A stretch of DNA of 64,000 nt from Leisingera daeponensis DSM 23529 (GCF_000473145.1 NZ_KI421500.1:1736225-1800224), one strand, 5' to 3'. Positions 28,492 through 38,009 are shown, counted from the stretch's first letter. A program made the numbers and translations. The notes: generated from the letters alone by a model not told the origin.

Positions 28492-29277
28492 ATGACCATC
28501 CCGCACTCGCTGCACAGGGCTGCAGCCAATGCTGTCGAAACCACTGCGTTCCTGCAGGACCCCGCGGTTCTGCGTGCCGCCAACAAGCCGCAGCTGCGCC
28601 GCTACGAGGTCAGCAGCCTGCTGCCCAACGGCGGCATCTCGGAAACCCGCCACATCGCCCCGGCGCTGCCGCTGTTCGAGGACGCCTTCTGCGCGTTTTC
28701 CCGCGGCTCGCTGGTGGAAACCGCCAGCGGCCCGATCGCGGTCGAGGATCTGCTGCCCGGCGACGAAATCCTGACCAGCGGCGGCGGCAGCCAGCAGCTG
28801 GTGTGGATCGGCCGCACCAGCCTGCTGCCCGCCCGCCAGGGCAGCCGCGGCCGCAGCCACCGCCTCACCAGCTTCATGGCCGACAGCCTGGGCCTGCAAA
28901 AACCGGCTTCCAGCGTGGTGGCCGGCCCTGCCGCCCGGCTGCTGCGCACGCCGCCGCATCTGCAAAGCTGCGGCAAGGGTCCGCTGCTGACCCCCGCCGC
29001 CGCGTTCCAGGACGGGATGAGCATCTTTGAGACCGCGCCGCCGACGCCGGTGGACATGTACCACCTGTGCCTGCCGCGCCATGCGGTGATCAATGCCGGC
29101 GGGCTGGAGTTTGAAACCTACCACCCCGGCCCGGACGCGCTGAAGCTCGCAAGCTATGCGATCAAGACCCTGTTTTTGAACATGTTTCCCCACGCCGACA
29201 GCATCAGGGACTTTGGCCCTCTGGCCTATCCCCGCGCCGACAGCCAGGGCGGCAGCGCGGGCGGCCCGCTGCTGTGA
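28492..29277 (+). CDS. Hint domain-containing protein
   Basis: This 261-residue protein has a Hint (hedgehog/intein) module from about residue 66. CAFSRGSLVETASGPIAVEDLLPGDEILT is the opening strand pair, and LPRHAVINAGGLEFETYHPG closes the module. Such Hint proteins are abundant in roseobacters, usually at the end of secreted calcium-binding proteins; here the domain stands nearly alone. No signal peptide is evident. Cleavage activity is uncertain. AAGGAAAGG precedes the ATG at 28492. Confidence 0.85.
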   Translation: MTIPHSLHRAAANAVETTAFLQDPAVLRAANKPQLRRYEVSSLLPNGGISETRHIAPALPLFEDAFCAFSRGSLVETASGPIAVEDLLPGDEILTSGGGSQQLVWIGRTSLLPARQGSRGRSHRLTSFMADSLGLQKPASSVVAGPAARLLRTPPHLQSCGKGPLLTPAAAFQDGMSIFETAPPTPVDMYHLCLPRHAVINAGGLEFETYHPGPDALKLASYAIKTLFLNMFPHADSIRDFGPLAYPRADSQGGSAGGPLL

Positions 29278-29284
29278 TTTCCCT

Positions 29285-29308
29285 GCCGGCGGCCTGTCCG
29301 CCGCCGGC
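29285..29308. terminator. Possible terminator hairpin between convergent genes
   Basis: GCCGGCGGC/GCCGCCGGC (9 bp, 6-base loop) lies between the stops of the Hint gene and the CBS gene. It has no T-run, so termination is only suggested by position. Confidence 0.4.
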
Positions 29309-29322
29309 CCGGGGGCTGAGGC

Positions 29323-29757
29323 TCAGTTCATGCCGCGCACATAGCGCACCAGTTGGCTGGCATTGAACTGCTCCTCGTCGATGATGCTTTTCATCAGGTC
29401 GCCGATCGAGACGATCCCGGCCAGCTCGCCATCCTTCAGCACCGGCAGATGGCGGACATGCTTTTCCACCATCACCGCCATGCAGGCTTCGGCGCTCTGC
29501 CCCGGCTCGACGCCGTAGAAATCGGTCGCCATCACATCGGCAAGCGGCGTCGTCGGAGAGGTTTTGCCAGCCAGAAACACCTTGCGGGTATAGTGCCGCT
29601 CGGTGAAGATCCCGGCCAGCTTGCCGCCGGACATCACCAGCACCGAGCCCACATCCTCCTCCGCCATCAGCTTCAAGGCGTCGACCACCATGGCCTCCGG
29701 CGGAAGCGTGTGCAGGGTGCCGCCCTTGGCATCGAGAATTTGCTGAACAGTTGCCAT
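29323..29757 (-). CDS. CBS domain pair protein
   Basis: This 144-residue protein consists of two CBS motifs (about 8-65 and 75-130), seen in PPEAMVVDALKLMAEEDVGSVLVMSGGKLAGIFTERHYTRKV and in MVEKHVRHLPVLKDGELAGIVSIGDLMKSIIDEEQ. CBS pairs bind adenine nucleotides and act as energy or redox sensors. The start at 29757 follows GGAGG. An imperfect FNR-type site about 95 bases upstream hints at oxygen control, known for such genes in relatives only by analogy. Confidence 0.9.
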   Translation of the reverse strand: MATVQQILDAKGGTLHTLPPEAMVVDALKLMAEEDVGSVLVMSGGKLAGIFTERHYTRKVFLAGKTSPTTPLADVMATDFYGVEPGQSAEACMAVMVEKHVRHLPVLKDGELAGIVSIGDLMKSIIDEEQFNASQLVRYVRGMN

Positions 29758-29851
29758 CGTTACACCTCCAGTCGGCGGAACAACGACCGGGTCAAACCGA
29801 TCAACCGGCATGCCCCGCCTTACCAGCATCCGGGGTTTCCCCCTCGCGTCA

Positions 29852-29865
29852 ATGACTTGGATCAA
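29852..29865 (-). promoter_or_regulatory. Imperfect FNR-type site upstream of the CBS gene
   Basis: On the minus strand the sequence reads TTGAT-CCAA-GTCAT, which differs from the FNR-family consensus TTGAY-N4-RTCAA only at the last base. It lies 95 bases upstream of the CBS start codon. Confidence 0.45.
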
Positions 29866-29924
29866 GTGGCCCCGGCACCACCCCGCAATAGGGCCGCCGC
29901 CGACGCGCGCCGGGCGGCTCTGGC

Positions 29925-30425
29925 TCAGGCCTCGCGGGCCAGCCGCTCTTCCAGCACCTCAAACGGCACGCCCGGCTCATCCTTGGCGCCGCGGATCACC
30001 AGCGAGGTCTTGACGCTGGCCACATTCGGCGTCGTCAGCAGATCGCCGGTCAGAAAGCTTTGAAAGGTGCTCAGGTCCGGCGACACGCATTTCAGGATGA
30101 AATCCACCTCGCCGTTCAGCATGTGGCACTCGCGCACCAGCGGCCAGCTGCGGCACTTCTCCTCAAAGGCGCTCAGCTCCACCTCGGCCTGGCTCTCCAG
30201 CCCCACCATGGCAAAGACCTGCACCTCGAACCCCAGCTCGCGGGCGTTCACATCCGCATGATAGCCGTGAATCAGCCCGGCCTCCTCCAGCGCCCGCACC
30301 CGGCGCAGACACGGCGGGGCGGAAATGCCGACCCGCTTGGCCAGCTCCACGTTGGTCATCCGCCCATCGGCCTGAAGCTCCGACAAAATCTTGCGATCAA
30401 TCGGATCTAGACGGGTTGTGACCAT
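29925..30425 (-). CDS. Lrp/AsnC family transcriptional regulator
   Basis: This 166-residue regulator has an N-terminal winged helix (LDPIDRKILSELQADGRMTNVELAKRVGISAPPCLRRVRALEEAGLI). A C-terminal RAM domain (FAMVGLESQAEVELSAFEEKCRSWPLVRECHMLNGEVDFILKC) binds amino acids. It faces trxB, an arrangement I recall from other roseobacters, and may control it as well as its own gene. The effector cannot be inferred from sequence. Confidence 0.92.
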   Translation of the reverse strand: MVTTRLDPIDRKILSELQADGRMTNVELAKRVGISAPPCLRRVRALEEAGLIHGYHADVNARELGFEVQVFAMVGLESQAEVELSAFEEKCRSWPLVRECHMLNGEVDFILKCVSPDLSTFQSFLTGDLLTTPNVASVKTSLVIRGAKDEPGVPFEVLEERLAREA

Positions 30426-30588
30426 GCTGGAAACTCCTGTGAACTTTGCGTTTCTTATAGCACCGCCGCCGGGCTGCGCAATAATCTTTCATCCACGCGC
30501 AATATTCTTTGCACTCCGAAGGTGCAAGCGGCAATCCGGGGCGGCAGCGGCAACAGTGCCTGCCGCTCCGGCACGGCTGGGGGTTTAA

Positions 30589-31605
<1,017 letters not shown>

Positions 31606-31610
31606 CCGGG

Positions 31611-31949
31611 ATGCCGCATGATTTCGCCGCGCAACGGGCCGGAACCGTTGCGGCATTCAACGACATGCAGGCCGAACACGGCCTGCCGGAGGCGGCGGAC
31701 GTGGATTACTTCTTCGTCCCCGCCCGCGACGGCGCCGACTGGCGCAAGCTGGCCGATGAGCTGAGCCGCGAGGGCTACGGCTGTAGCTGGGTCAGCGGAA
31801 AAGACGCCGAAGGCGGCAGCCCCTATCTGGTCGCCACCCTGACGGATCAGATCATCTCCGCCACCGGCATCTGGATCGGCGAGGAAGTCGCCACCCGCGC
31901 CGCCCTCTCCCACGGCTTTGCCCCTGACGGCTGGGGCCTGGAGGGCTGA
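31611..31949 (+). CDS. RraB-type ribonuclease E inhibitor family protein
   Basis: This 112-residue protein resembles the RraB/DUF695-like family, with DVDYFFVPARDGADWRKLADELSREGYGCSW in the middle and EEVATRAALSHGFAPDGWG at the C-terminus. E. coli RraB binds and inhibits RNase E, and whether this one does so is not known. It starts 5 bases after trxB stops and is probably co-transcribed. Confidence 0.75.
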   Translation: MPHDFAAQRAGTVAAFNDMQAEHGLPEAADVDYFFVPARDGADWRKLADELSREGYGCSWVSGKDAEGGSPYLVATLTDQIISATGIWIGEEVATRAALSHGFAPDGWGLEG

Positions 31950-32030
31950 GCGCCCGCCGACCCCGGCATTGACCCCAGGCCCCCGCCCCCGCAGTCTGCC
32001 CTCAGCTGACCGCAGGACAGGAGGACCGGC

Positions 32031-33710
32031 GTGGCAAGCGCGCTCTGGCAGGGCAACTGGATCACCCGCACCCGGATCGTGACCGGGCTGGTGCTGTTCA
32101 CCTACGCCTTCTTCCACTTCATCAACATCGGCCTCGGCCTGCTGTCGCCAGACTGGATGGAGGCGTTTCAGGACGCCCGCCAGCTGATCACCCGCAGCGC
32201 CCTGGGCGGTCTCATCCTCTATACCGCGCTGATCCTGCATGCCGGGCTGGCGCTGTGGAGCCTGGCCCGCCGCCGCACCCTGCGGATGCGCCCGGCGGCG
32301 GCGCTGCAAATGCTGCTCGGATTTCTGATCCCGCTGCAGCTGCTCAGCCATCTGGCCTTCACCCGCTACTCGCATGAAATCTACGGCGTCAACGACGAGA
32401 TGGCCTATGTGATCGTGCTGATGTGGGCCTCGCCCGAGGCCTGGCAGCAAAGCGCGCTGCTGCTGGCGGTGTGGATCCACGGCTGCATCGGCCTGCACTA
32501 CTGGCTGCGGCTGACCCGCTGGTGGCGGCGGCTGATCCCCTGGATGGCGGGGCTGGCGGTGCTGATCCCCGGCTTCGCGCTGGCCGGCTTCCTGACCGAA
32601 GGCCGCCGCATCCACGGTCTGTTCGTCGAGGGCAGCCAGCGTCCGGCGCTGATGGAGGCGTTCAACTGGCCCAGCCGCGAGGTCTTTGCCGAGCTGTTCC
32701 TGACCGACAGGCGCTGGTTCACGGCGTTCCTGCTGCTCTTGGGGCTGGCGGCGGCGGCGCATGTGCTGAACCGGCTGCTGCGGCGCCGCCGCGCGGTGCG
32801 CATCCGCTATGCCTTCGGCCCGGAAATCCGCGCCGAACGCGGCCTCACCCTGCTGCAGATGTCGCAGGCGGGCGGCGTCCAGCACACCTCCCTGTGCGGC
32901 GGCAAGGGCCGCTGCACCACCTGCCGGGTGGTGGTGGAGGAAGGCGGCGACACCCTGCCGCCGCCCGCCCCGCCCGAGGCGCGCAGCCTCGCCCGCGTCA
33001 AGGCGCCCGCCAACATGCGGCTGGCCTGCCAGATCCGCCCCGAGGCGCCGCTGACCGTCACCCGCATGTTCCGCCCCGACGGCCGCAAGACCCGCGCCCA
33101 TGCCAGCCAGGGCAGCGAACAGCAGCTTGCGGTGCTGTTCCTCGACATGCGCGGGTTTACCGCCCGCACCGCCGGCCAGCTCCCCTATGACGTCGTGTTC
33201 CTGCTGAACCGATTCTTCGACGCCATCGTCCCCGCCATCACCGCGGCAGGCGGCACGGTGGACAAATACCTGGGCGACGGCCTGCTGGCGCTGTTCGAGG
33301 CCGCCACCCCCGCCCGCTCCGCCGAGGCGGCGCTGGACGCCGCCGCCGCCATCGGCACCGCGCTGCAGGATTTCAACGCCCGGCTGGCGGCGGACGGCGA
33401 GCCGCAGATCCGCATCGGCATCGGCATTCACCTGGGCCAGCTGGTGCTGGGCGAGATCGGCAGCGCCGGCCACGCCCCGCGCACCATCATCGGAGGCAGC
33501 GTCAACACCGCCAGCCGGCTGGAGGCCAAGACCAAGGATCTGGGAATCGAACTGCTGGTGTCCGCCCGGGTGCTGGAGGCCGCGGGCTACCCCCTGCACC
33601 GTTTCGCGCTGCAGGAGTTCCAGCTCAGGGGCGTCTCCCGGCCGCTGGCGGCGCTGGCGGTGGAACAGGCCGCCGCGCTGCCGCGGCTGCTGGCCAAAGA
33701 ACAGGGTTAA
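32031..33710 (+). CDS. Membrane protein with [2Fe-2S] ferredoxin and nucleotide cyclase domains
   Basis: This 559-residue fusion has three parts. Residues 15-250 hold about six membrane helices with histidines in the helices (His29, His70, His107, His150, His156), resembling a succinate/fumarate-dehydrogenase-type haem anchor. Residues 256-348 are a plant-type ferredoxin domain with Cys289, Cys295, Cys298 and Cys333. Residues 365-545 are a class III cyclase with Asp372 (FLDMRGF) and Asp416 (YLGDGLLALF). It probably couples redox state to cyclic nucleotide production. Translation starts at GTG after AGGAGG. Confidence 0.88.
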   Translation: MASALWQGNWITRTRIVTGLVLFTYAFFHFINIGLGLLSPDWMEAFQDARQLITRSALGGLILYTALILHAGLALWSLARRRTLRMRPAAALQMLLGFLIPLQLLSHLAFTRYSHEIYGVNDEMAYVIVLMWASPEAWQQSALLLAVWIHGCIGLHYWLRLTRWWRRLIPWMAGLAVLIPGFALAGFLTEGRRIHGLFVEGSQRPALMEAFNWPSREVFAELFLTDRRWFTAFLLLLGLAAAAHVLNRLLRRRRAVRIRYAFGPEIRAERGLTLLQMSQAGGVQHTSLCGGKGRCTTCRVVVEEGGDTLPPPAPPEARSLARVKAPANMRLACQIRPEAPLTVTRMFRPDGRKTRAHASQGSEQQLAVLFLDMRGFTARTAGQLPYDVVFLLNRFFDAIVPAITAAGGTVDKYLGDGLLALFEAATPARSAEAALDAAAAIGTALQDFNARLAADGEPQIRIGIGIHLGQLVLGEIGSAGHAPRTIIGGSVNTASRLEAKTKDLGIELLVSARVLEAAGYPLHRFALQEFQLRGVSRPLAALAVEQAAALPRLLAKEQG

Positions 33711-33795
33711 GCCCCGCCCGCGGCCTCGCGAACGCCCGTTTCCGGCCCGGCGCCGGACCCGGACGATCCCGCCGTAAAACACGCCCAAGGGGAAC

Positions 33796-33863
33796 TTTCT
33801 GCCGCACACCCGGATGCGTTGCAGCACGGCAACGCGGCAGAAAATTGCCAATCCGAGGCAATT
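33796..33863. promoter_or_regulatory. Nested inverted repeats upstream of the HTH-sat-cysC gene
   Basis: TTTCTGCCGC (33796-33805) pairs with GCGGCAGAAA (33834-33843). Inside it, GCGTTGC (33816-33822) pairs with GCAACGC (33829-33835). Next to it, AATTGCC (33843-33849) pairs with GGCAATT (33857-33863). All arms are perfect. No T-run follows, so regulation or RNA structure is more likely than termination. Confidence 0.5.
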
Positions 33864-33896
33864 CCCCCTTTGATTCCCGGCCGAACCATGCAATGC

Positions 33897-33910
33897 GTTC
33901 ACGCGTGAAC
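33897..33910. promoter_or_regulatory. 14-bp palindromic operator candidate
   Basis: GTTCACGCGTGAAC is a perfect 14-bp palindrome, 33 bases before the GTG at 33944. Its position and symmetry fit a site for a dimeric winged-helix regulator, possibly the N-terminal domain of the gene it precedes. Confidence 0.5.
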
Positions 33911-33943
33911 ACACTTTGACCCCCGCCCTGGACCCGCTGCGCC

Positions 33944-36019
33944 GTGCCTGAGACCCTGACCACATCCACCCCGGACGAGCAAGACCTGCTCTTCCGCCTC
34001 CTGCGCCAGCTCGATGCGGCGCCGGACGCCTCGCAGCGGACCACCGCCGCGGCGCTGGGGATCTCGCTGGGACGGCTCAACACCTTGCTGCGGTCTGCGG
34101 CAGAGGGCGGCCTGGTCACCGTCAGCGCCCGCCCCGGTCCCGACAAGCGGCAGCGGTTTGCCTATTCGCTGACCACCCGCGGCGCGGCAGAGAAAGTGCG
34201 GCTCACCGATCAATTCCTCGCCCGCAAGCTCGCAGAATACAACGCGCTGCATGCGGAACTCACCGGCTCCGCTAGCGGCCTCCCCCCTCTCAAACACAGG
34301 ACCAACCCGATGCAAAGCAACCTGGCTCCCATTCCTGAGCTCTATGTCTCCTATGAAAGCGCCCCGAAACTGAAGGTCGAAGCGGCCGATCTGGTCAGCT
34401 GGGACCTGACCCCGCGCCAGATCTGCGACCTGGAGCTCTTGATGAACGGCGGCTTCAACCCGCTGAAGGGTTTCCTGTCCCAGGCTGACTATGATGGCGT
34501 TGTCGAAAACATGCGCCTGGCCGACGGCACCCTGTGGCCGATGCCGATCACCCTGGACGTCTCCGAAGACTTCGCCGCCAAGCTCGAAGCGGGCCAGGAC
34601 ATTGCCCTGCGCGACCAGGAAGGCGTGATCCTCGCCACCATGACCGTCACCGACAACTGGGTGCCGAACAAGGCGCGCGAGGCGGAGAAGGTGTTCGGCG
34701 CCGATGACGACGCCCACCCGGCGGTGAACTACCTGCACAACACCGCGGGCAAGGTCTACCTGGGCGGCCCCGTGACCGGCATCCAGCAGCCCGTCCACTA
34801 TGACTTCCGCGGCCGCCGCGACACCCCGAACGAGCTGCGCGCCTACTTCCGCAAGCTGGGCTGGAACAAGGTTGTCGCCTTCCAGACCCGCAACCCGCTG
34901 CACCGCGCTCACCAGGAGCTGACCTTCCGCGCCGCGCGCGAAGCCCAGGCCAACCTGCTGATCCACCCGGTTGTCGGCCTGACCAAGCCGGGCGACGTCG
35001 ACCACTTCACCCGCGTCCGCTGCTACGAGGCGGTGCTGGACAAGTATCCGGCGGCCACCACCACCATGTCGCTGCTGAACCTGGCAATGCGCATGGCCGG
35101 CCCGCGCGAGGCGGTCTGGCACGGCCTGATCCGCAAGAACCACGGCTGCACCCACTTCATCGTCGGCCGCGACCACGCAGGCCCCGGCAAGAACTCCGCC
35201 GGCGAGGACTTCTATGGCCCCTACGACGCGCAGGAGCTGTTCCGCGCCTATGAAGAGGAAATCGGCCTCAAGATGGTGGACTTCAAGCACATGGTCTATG
35301 TGCAGGAGCGCGCCCAGTACGAGCCGAACGACGAGATCGAAGACCGCGACAACGTCACGATCCTGAACATCTCCGGCACCGAACTGCGCCGCCGCCTGGC
35401 CGAAGGCCTGGAAATCCCGGAATGGTTCTCCTTCCCGGAAGTGGTGTCCGAGCTGCGCAAAACCAGGCCGCCGCGCTCCAAGCAGGGTTTCACCGTGTTC
35501 TTCACCGGCTTCTCCGGCTCCGGCAAATCCACCATTGCAAACGCTCTGATGGTCAAGCTGATGGAAATGGGCGGCCGCCCCGTCACCCTGCTGGACGGCG
35601 ACATCGTGCGGAAAAACCTGTCGAGCGAGCTGGGCTTCTCGAAAGAGCACCGCGACCTCAACATCCGCCGCATCGGCTATGTGGCCTCTGAGATCACCAA
35701 GAACGGCGGCATCGCCATCTGCGCCCCGATCGCGCCCTACGCCACCACCCGCCGCGCCGTGCGCGAGGACGTGGAACAGTTCGGCGCCTTTGTCGAAGTG
35801 CACGTCGCCACCTCGATCGAGGAATGCGAGCGCCGCGACCGCAAGGGCCTCTACAAGCTGGCCCGCGAAGGCAAGATCAAGGAGTTCACCGGCATCTCCG
35901 ACCCCTACGACGTGCCGCAGAACGCCGAACTGGTGGTCGAGACCGAGAATGTCGACGTCGACAACTGCGCCCACCAGGTGCTGCTCAAGCTGGAAAGCAT
36001 GGGCCTGATCAAGGCCTGA
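33944..36019 (+). CDS. sat-cysC: Winged-helix / sulfate adenylyltransferase / adenylylsulfate kinase fusion
   Basis: This 691-codon frame has no internal stop. Residues 11-110 resemble MarR-type EPS-associated regulators (ALGISLGRLNTLLRSAAEGGLV; RKLAEYNALHAEL). From Met123 (MQSNLAPIPELYVSYES) comes a complete Sat: NPLHRAHQE at about 316-324 and VGRDHAGPGKN. CysC follows, with the P-loop GFSGSGKST at about 521-529. Together these make PAPS/APS from sulfate and ATP. Translation could start at GTG 33944 (fusion) or ATG 34310 (569 residues, the usual length, with AGGA upstream), or both. Confidence 0.9.
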   Translation: MPETLTTSTPDEQDLLFRLLRQLDAAPDASQRTTAAALGISLGRLNTLLRSAAEGGLVTVSARPGPDKRQRFAYSLTTRGAAEKVRLTDQFLARKLAEYNALHAELTGSASGLPPLKHRTNPMQSNLAPIPELYVSYESAPKLKVEAADLVSWDLTPRQICDLELLMNGGFNPLKGFLSQADYDGVVENMRLADGTLWPMPITLDVSEDFAAKLEAGQDIALRDQEGVILATMTVTDNWVPNKAREAEKVFGADDDAHPAVNYLHNTAGKVYLGGPVTGIQQPVHYDFRGRRDTPNELRAYFRKLGWNKVVAFQTRNPLHRAHQELTFRAAREAQANLLIHPVVGLTKPGDVDHFTRVRCYEAVLDKYPAATTTMSLLNLAMRMAGPREAVWHGLIRKNHGCTHFIVGRDHAGPGKNSAGEDFYGPYDAQELFRAYEEEIGLKMVDFKHMVYVQERAQYEPNDEIEDRDNVTILNISGTELRRRLAEGLEIPEWFSFPEVVSELRKTRPPRSKQGFTVFFTGFSGSGKSTIANALMVKLMEMGGRPVTLLDGDIVRKNLSSELGFSKEHRDLNIRRIGYVASEITKNGGIAICAPIAPYATTRRAVREDVEQFGAFVEVHVATSIEECERRDRKGLYKLAREGKIKEFTGISDPYDVPQNAELVVETENVDVDNCAHQVLLKLESMGLIKA

Positions 36020-36044
36020 GCCTGACAGCACAGCGAGACATCGG

Positions 36045-36073
36045 AACGGCCCGCCACTCGGCGGGCCGTTTTC
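36045..36073 (+). terminator. Rho-independent terminator of sat-cysC
   Basis: AACGGCCCGCC/GGCGGGCCGTT (11 bp, loop ACTC) is followed by a T-run. It lies 25 bases after the stop. Confidence 0.9.
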
Positions 36074-36151
36074 TGTTCGCCACCCAAAGCCTCTGAACCC
36101 GCGCAGCGCCCCCTTCTTCGCCGTGGTCAAAAAGGCAACGGTCCGCCCCTG

Positions 36152-37057
36152 ATGCGCATGGCCCCTCCGCGGATCGCTTCCCGGATCGGCGGAAAACCGC
36201 TAATCATGCCGCAAATATACAGGATTGCAGGCGGATTTCAGGTGCGTGTCGTTTCTCTTTGGATCGGTGAAGAGCTTCCGCTGCTGACGCAGCTGGCGGT
36301 CATGTCCTGGCAGCGCCACACCTGCGGCGTGGATCTCTATGTCAGCGACCCCGCCTGCCCGCCCCGCGGCGTGCCGCCCGGTGTCAGCCTGAAACCGGCC
36401 GGAGAGATCCTGCCGCTGGACACGCTGGAGCGCCTGAAGCCCCTGATCCGCACCCGCTACAGCCCGCGGCAGGAGCGGCTCAGCTATTCCGACATCTTCC
36501 GCATCGCGATTCAGAAACACGGCCTTGGGGTCTGGCTGGATACCGACGTCATCCTGTTCCAGGACTTCCAGCCGGACCCGGCCCGGGCCTGGTTTGCCTT
36601 CGACGGCGCGGCGACGGTCGGCTGCTCGGCGCTGTATTTCCCGCCCGATGACCCCTTTGTCTGCGACTTCCTCAAGGTGCTTGACCATCCCGAGCTGTGG
36701 CCGGACTGGCTTGGCTTCAAACGGCGGGTGGTCAAACCCGCGCTGCTGCGCGCGCTTGGCCGGAAATTCCGGGCCACCGATCTCGGCATGACCGTCTATG
36801 GCAACGAGGCGATGGTGCGCATCCTCAAGCGGCAGAACCGCTTCGGGGAGGCCAAGCCGATGAAATCAATGTATTATCTGCCGGGCGCCAGCTGTGATTT
36901 CTATGACCCGGCGCGCACCCGGGCGCTGCTGGGCCAGCCCGATATCATCGGCCTGCATGTGCATCAGAAAGGCCCCTCCACCCAGCCGCCCCGCCGCGGC
37001 AGCGCGTTTGATGTGACCCTGCGCGCCTACGGTCTGGCAGCCGCGGAACCCGCCTGA
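36152..37057 (+). CDS. Glycosyltransferase with a DXD motif (GT32/capsular type)
   Basis: This protein has up to 301 residues. VWLDTDVILFQDF carries the DXD metal-binding motif, preceded by ERLSYSDIFRIAIQKHG; both are typical of GT32-like sugar transferases for surface polysaccharides. IGLHVHQKGP near the C-terminus suits the second substrate loop. The start is uncertain: ATG 36152, ATG 36206 and a GTG at about 36243 are possible, none with a clear ribosome-binding site. It lies next to the gene carrying an EPS-regulator-like domain. Confidence 0.75.
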   Translation: MRMAPPRIASRIGGKPLIMPQIYRIAGGFQVRVVSLWIGEELPLLTQLAVMSWQRHTCGVDLYVSDPACPPRGVPPGVSLKPAGEILPLDTLERLKPLIRTRYSPRQERLSYSDIFRIAIQKHGLGVWLDTDVILFQDFQPDPARAWFAFDGAATVGCSALYFPPDDPFVCDFLKVLDHPELWPDWLGFKRRVVKPALLRALGRKFRATDLGMTVYGNEAMVRILKRQNRFGEAKPMKSMYYLPGASCDFYDPARTRALLGQPDIIGLHVHQKGPSTQPPRRGSAFDVTLRAYGLAAAEPA

Positions 37058-37072
37058 GGCCGCCGCCCGCGG

Positions 37073-37957
37073 TCACAGCGCCGCGGGCAGGTCCACCGTG
37101 CCGCGCATCAGCACGAACCCCTCGCCCGCAACCCTGACACCCTCGATCGCCTCCGCAGGGCCAACCCGCGCCACCCGCGCCTGGCCGGGCCGGCCCAGCC
37201 CGTGGCCCTGTTCTGCCACGAACTCCGCCTTCTGCATCAGGCCGTGATGCCACAGATAAGACGCCATCGCCCCGGTGGCCGACCCGGTGAAGGGATCCTC
37301 CGGCGGGCTGGGCGGCGCCATCAGCAGCCGTGAGAAGGTGTCGCCCGCATCCGTCGCCCCTTCCAGCGTCACCAGGAACGGCTCCATCATGTCGATGCCA
37401 TCGGCGCCCAGCGATTTGCCCAAGGCGGCCAGCGCCTCCAGGTTCAGCTGCGCCGCCTCCAGCGCCGCCCGGTCGCGCAGCACGGTGACGCAGAACGGCA
37501 GCCCGGTGGAGACTTTCTGCGGCCGCCCGACGATGGCCTCCACCGGCAGGCTGACCGCCGCCGCCACCAGCGCCGGATCGGCAAAGGGGCCGAACTCCGG
37601 CGCGACTTGCGTCATTTCGATCAGATCGCCGTCCAGCCGTACCGGCACGATCCCCGCCCCGGTTTCCAGCGTGATGCTATCGCCCTCAATCAGCCCGCGG
37701 TCCCGCATCGCTGCCACCGTGGCGATGGTCGGATGGCCGGCAAAGGGGATCTCGCGGCTGGCCAGGAAATAGCGCACCTTGATATCCGCCACCTCCGACG
37801 GGCCGGTAAAGGTGCATTCCACCAGCGAGGTCTCCCGCACGTAAGCCGTGCAGACCGCCTCCGGCAGAGACGCGCCGCCATGCACCACCGCGCAGCCGTT
37901 GCCGCCGAATGCCTGGCCTGAAAACGCATCCACCCAGTCAAAATCATAGCGCGCCAT
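37073..37957 (-). CDS. PhzF family protein
   Basis: This 294-residue protein of the diaminopimelate-epimerase-like fold has DAFSGQAFGGNGCAVV at the start, VECTFTGPSEVADIKVRYF with the catalytic Glu nearby, IPFAGHPTIATVAAM, and DPFTGSATGAMASYL. PhzF isomerises a phenazine precursor in pseudomonads, but no other phenazine gene is here, so the substrate is unknown. GGGAGG at 5 bases supports the ATG at 37957. Confidence 0.9.
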   Translation of the reverse strand: MARYDFDWVDAFSGQAFGGNGCAVVHGGASLPEAVCTAYVRETSLVECTFTGPSEVADIKVRYFLASREIPFAGHPTIATVAAMRDRGLIEGDSITLETGAGIVPVRLDGDLIEMTQVAPEFGPFADPALVAAAVSLPVEAIVGRPQKVSTGLPFCVTVLRDRAALEAAQLNLEALAALGKSLGADGIDMMEPFLVTLEGATDAGDTFSRLLMAPPSPPEDPFTGSATGAMASYLWHHGLMQKAEFVAEQGHGLGRPGQARVARVGPAEAIEGVRVAGEGFVLMRGTVDLPAAL

Positions 37958-37980
37958 CTGCACCTCCCCGTATTAAGGCA

Positions 37981-38009
37981 ACAAAAAAGGCGGGCCGCCG
38001 CCCGCCTTT
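37981..38009 (-). terminator. Rho-independent terminator of the hsp20-DUF1150 unit
   Basis: AAAGGCGGGC/GCCCGCCTTT (10 bp, loop CGCC) is followed on the minus strand by TTTTTTG. It lies 65 bases after the DUF1150 stop and upstream of phzF. Confidence 0.87.

Noticed and set aside
33899..36130. Open frame of 743 codons on the minus strand
   Set aside because: It is antisense to sat-cysC, whose identity is certain; the translated product has no recognisable domain.
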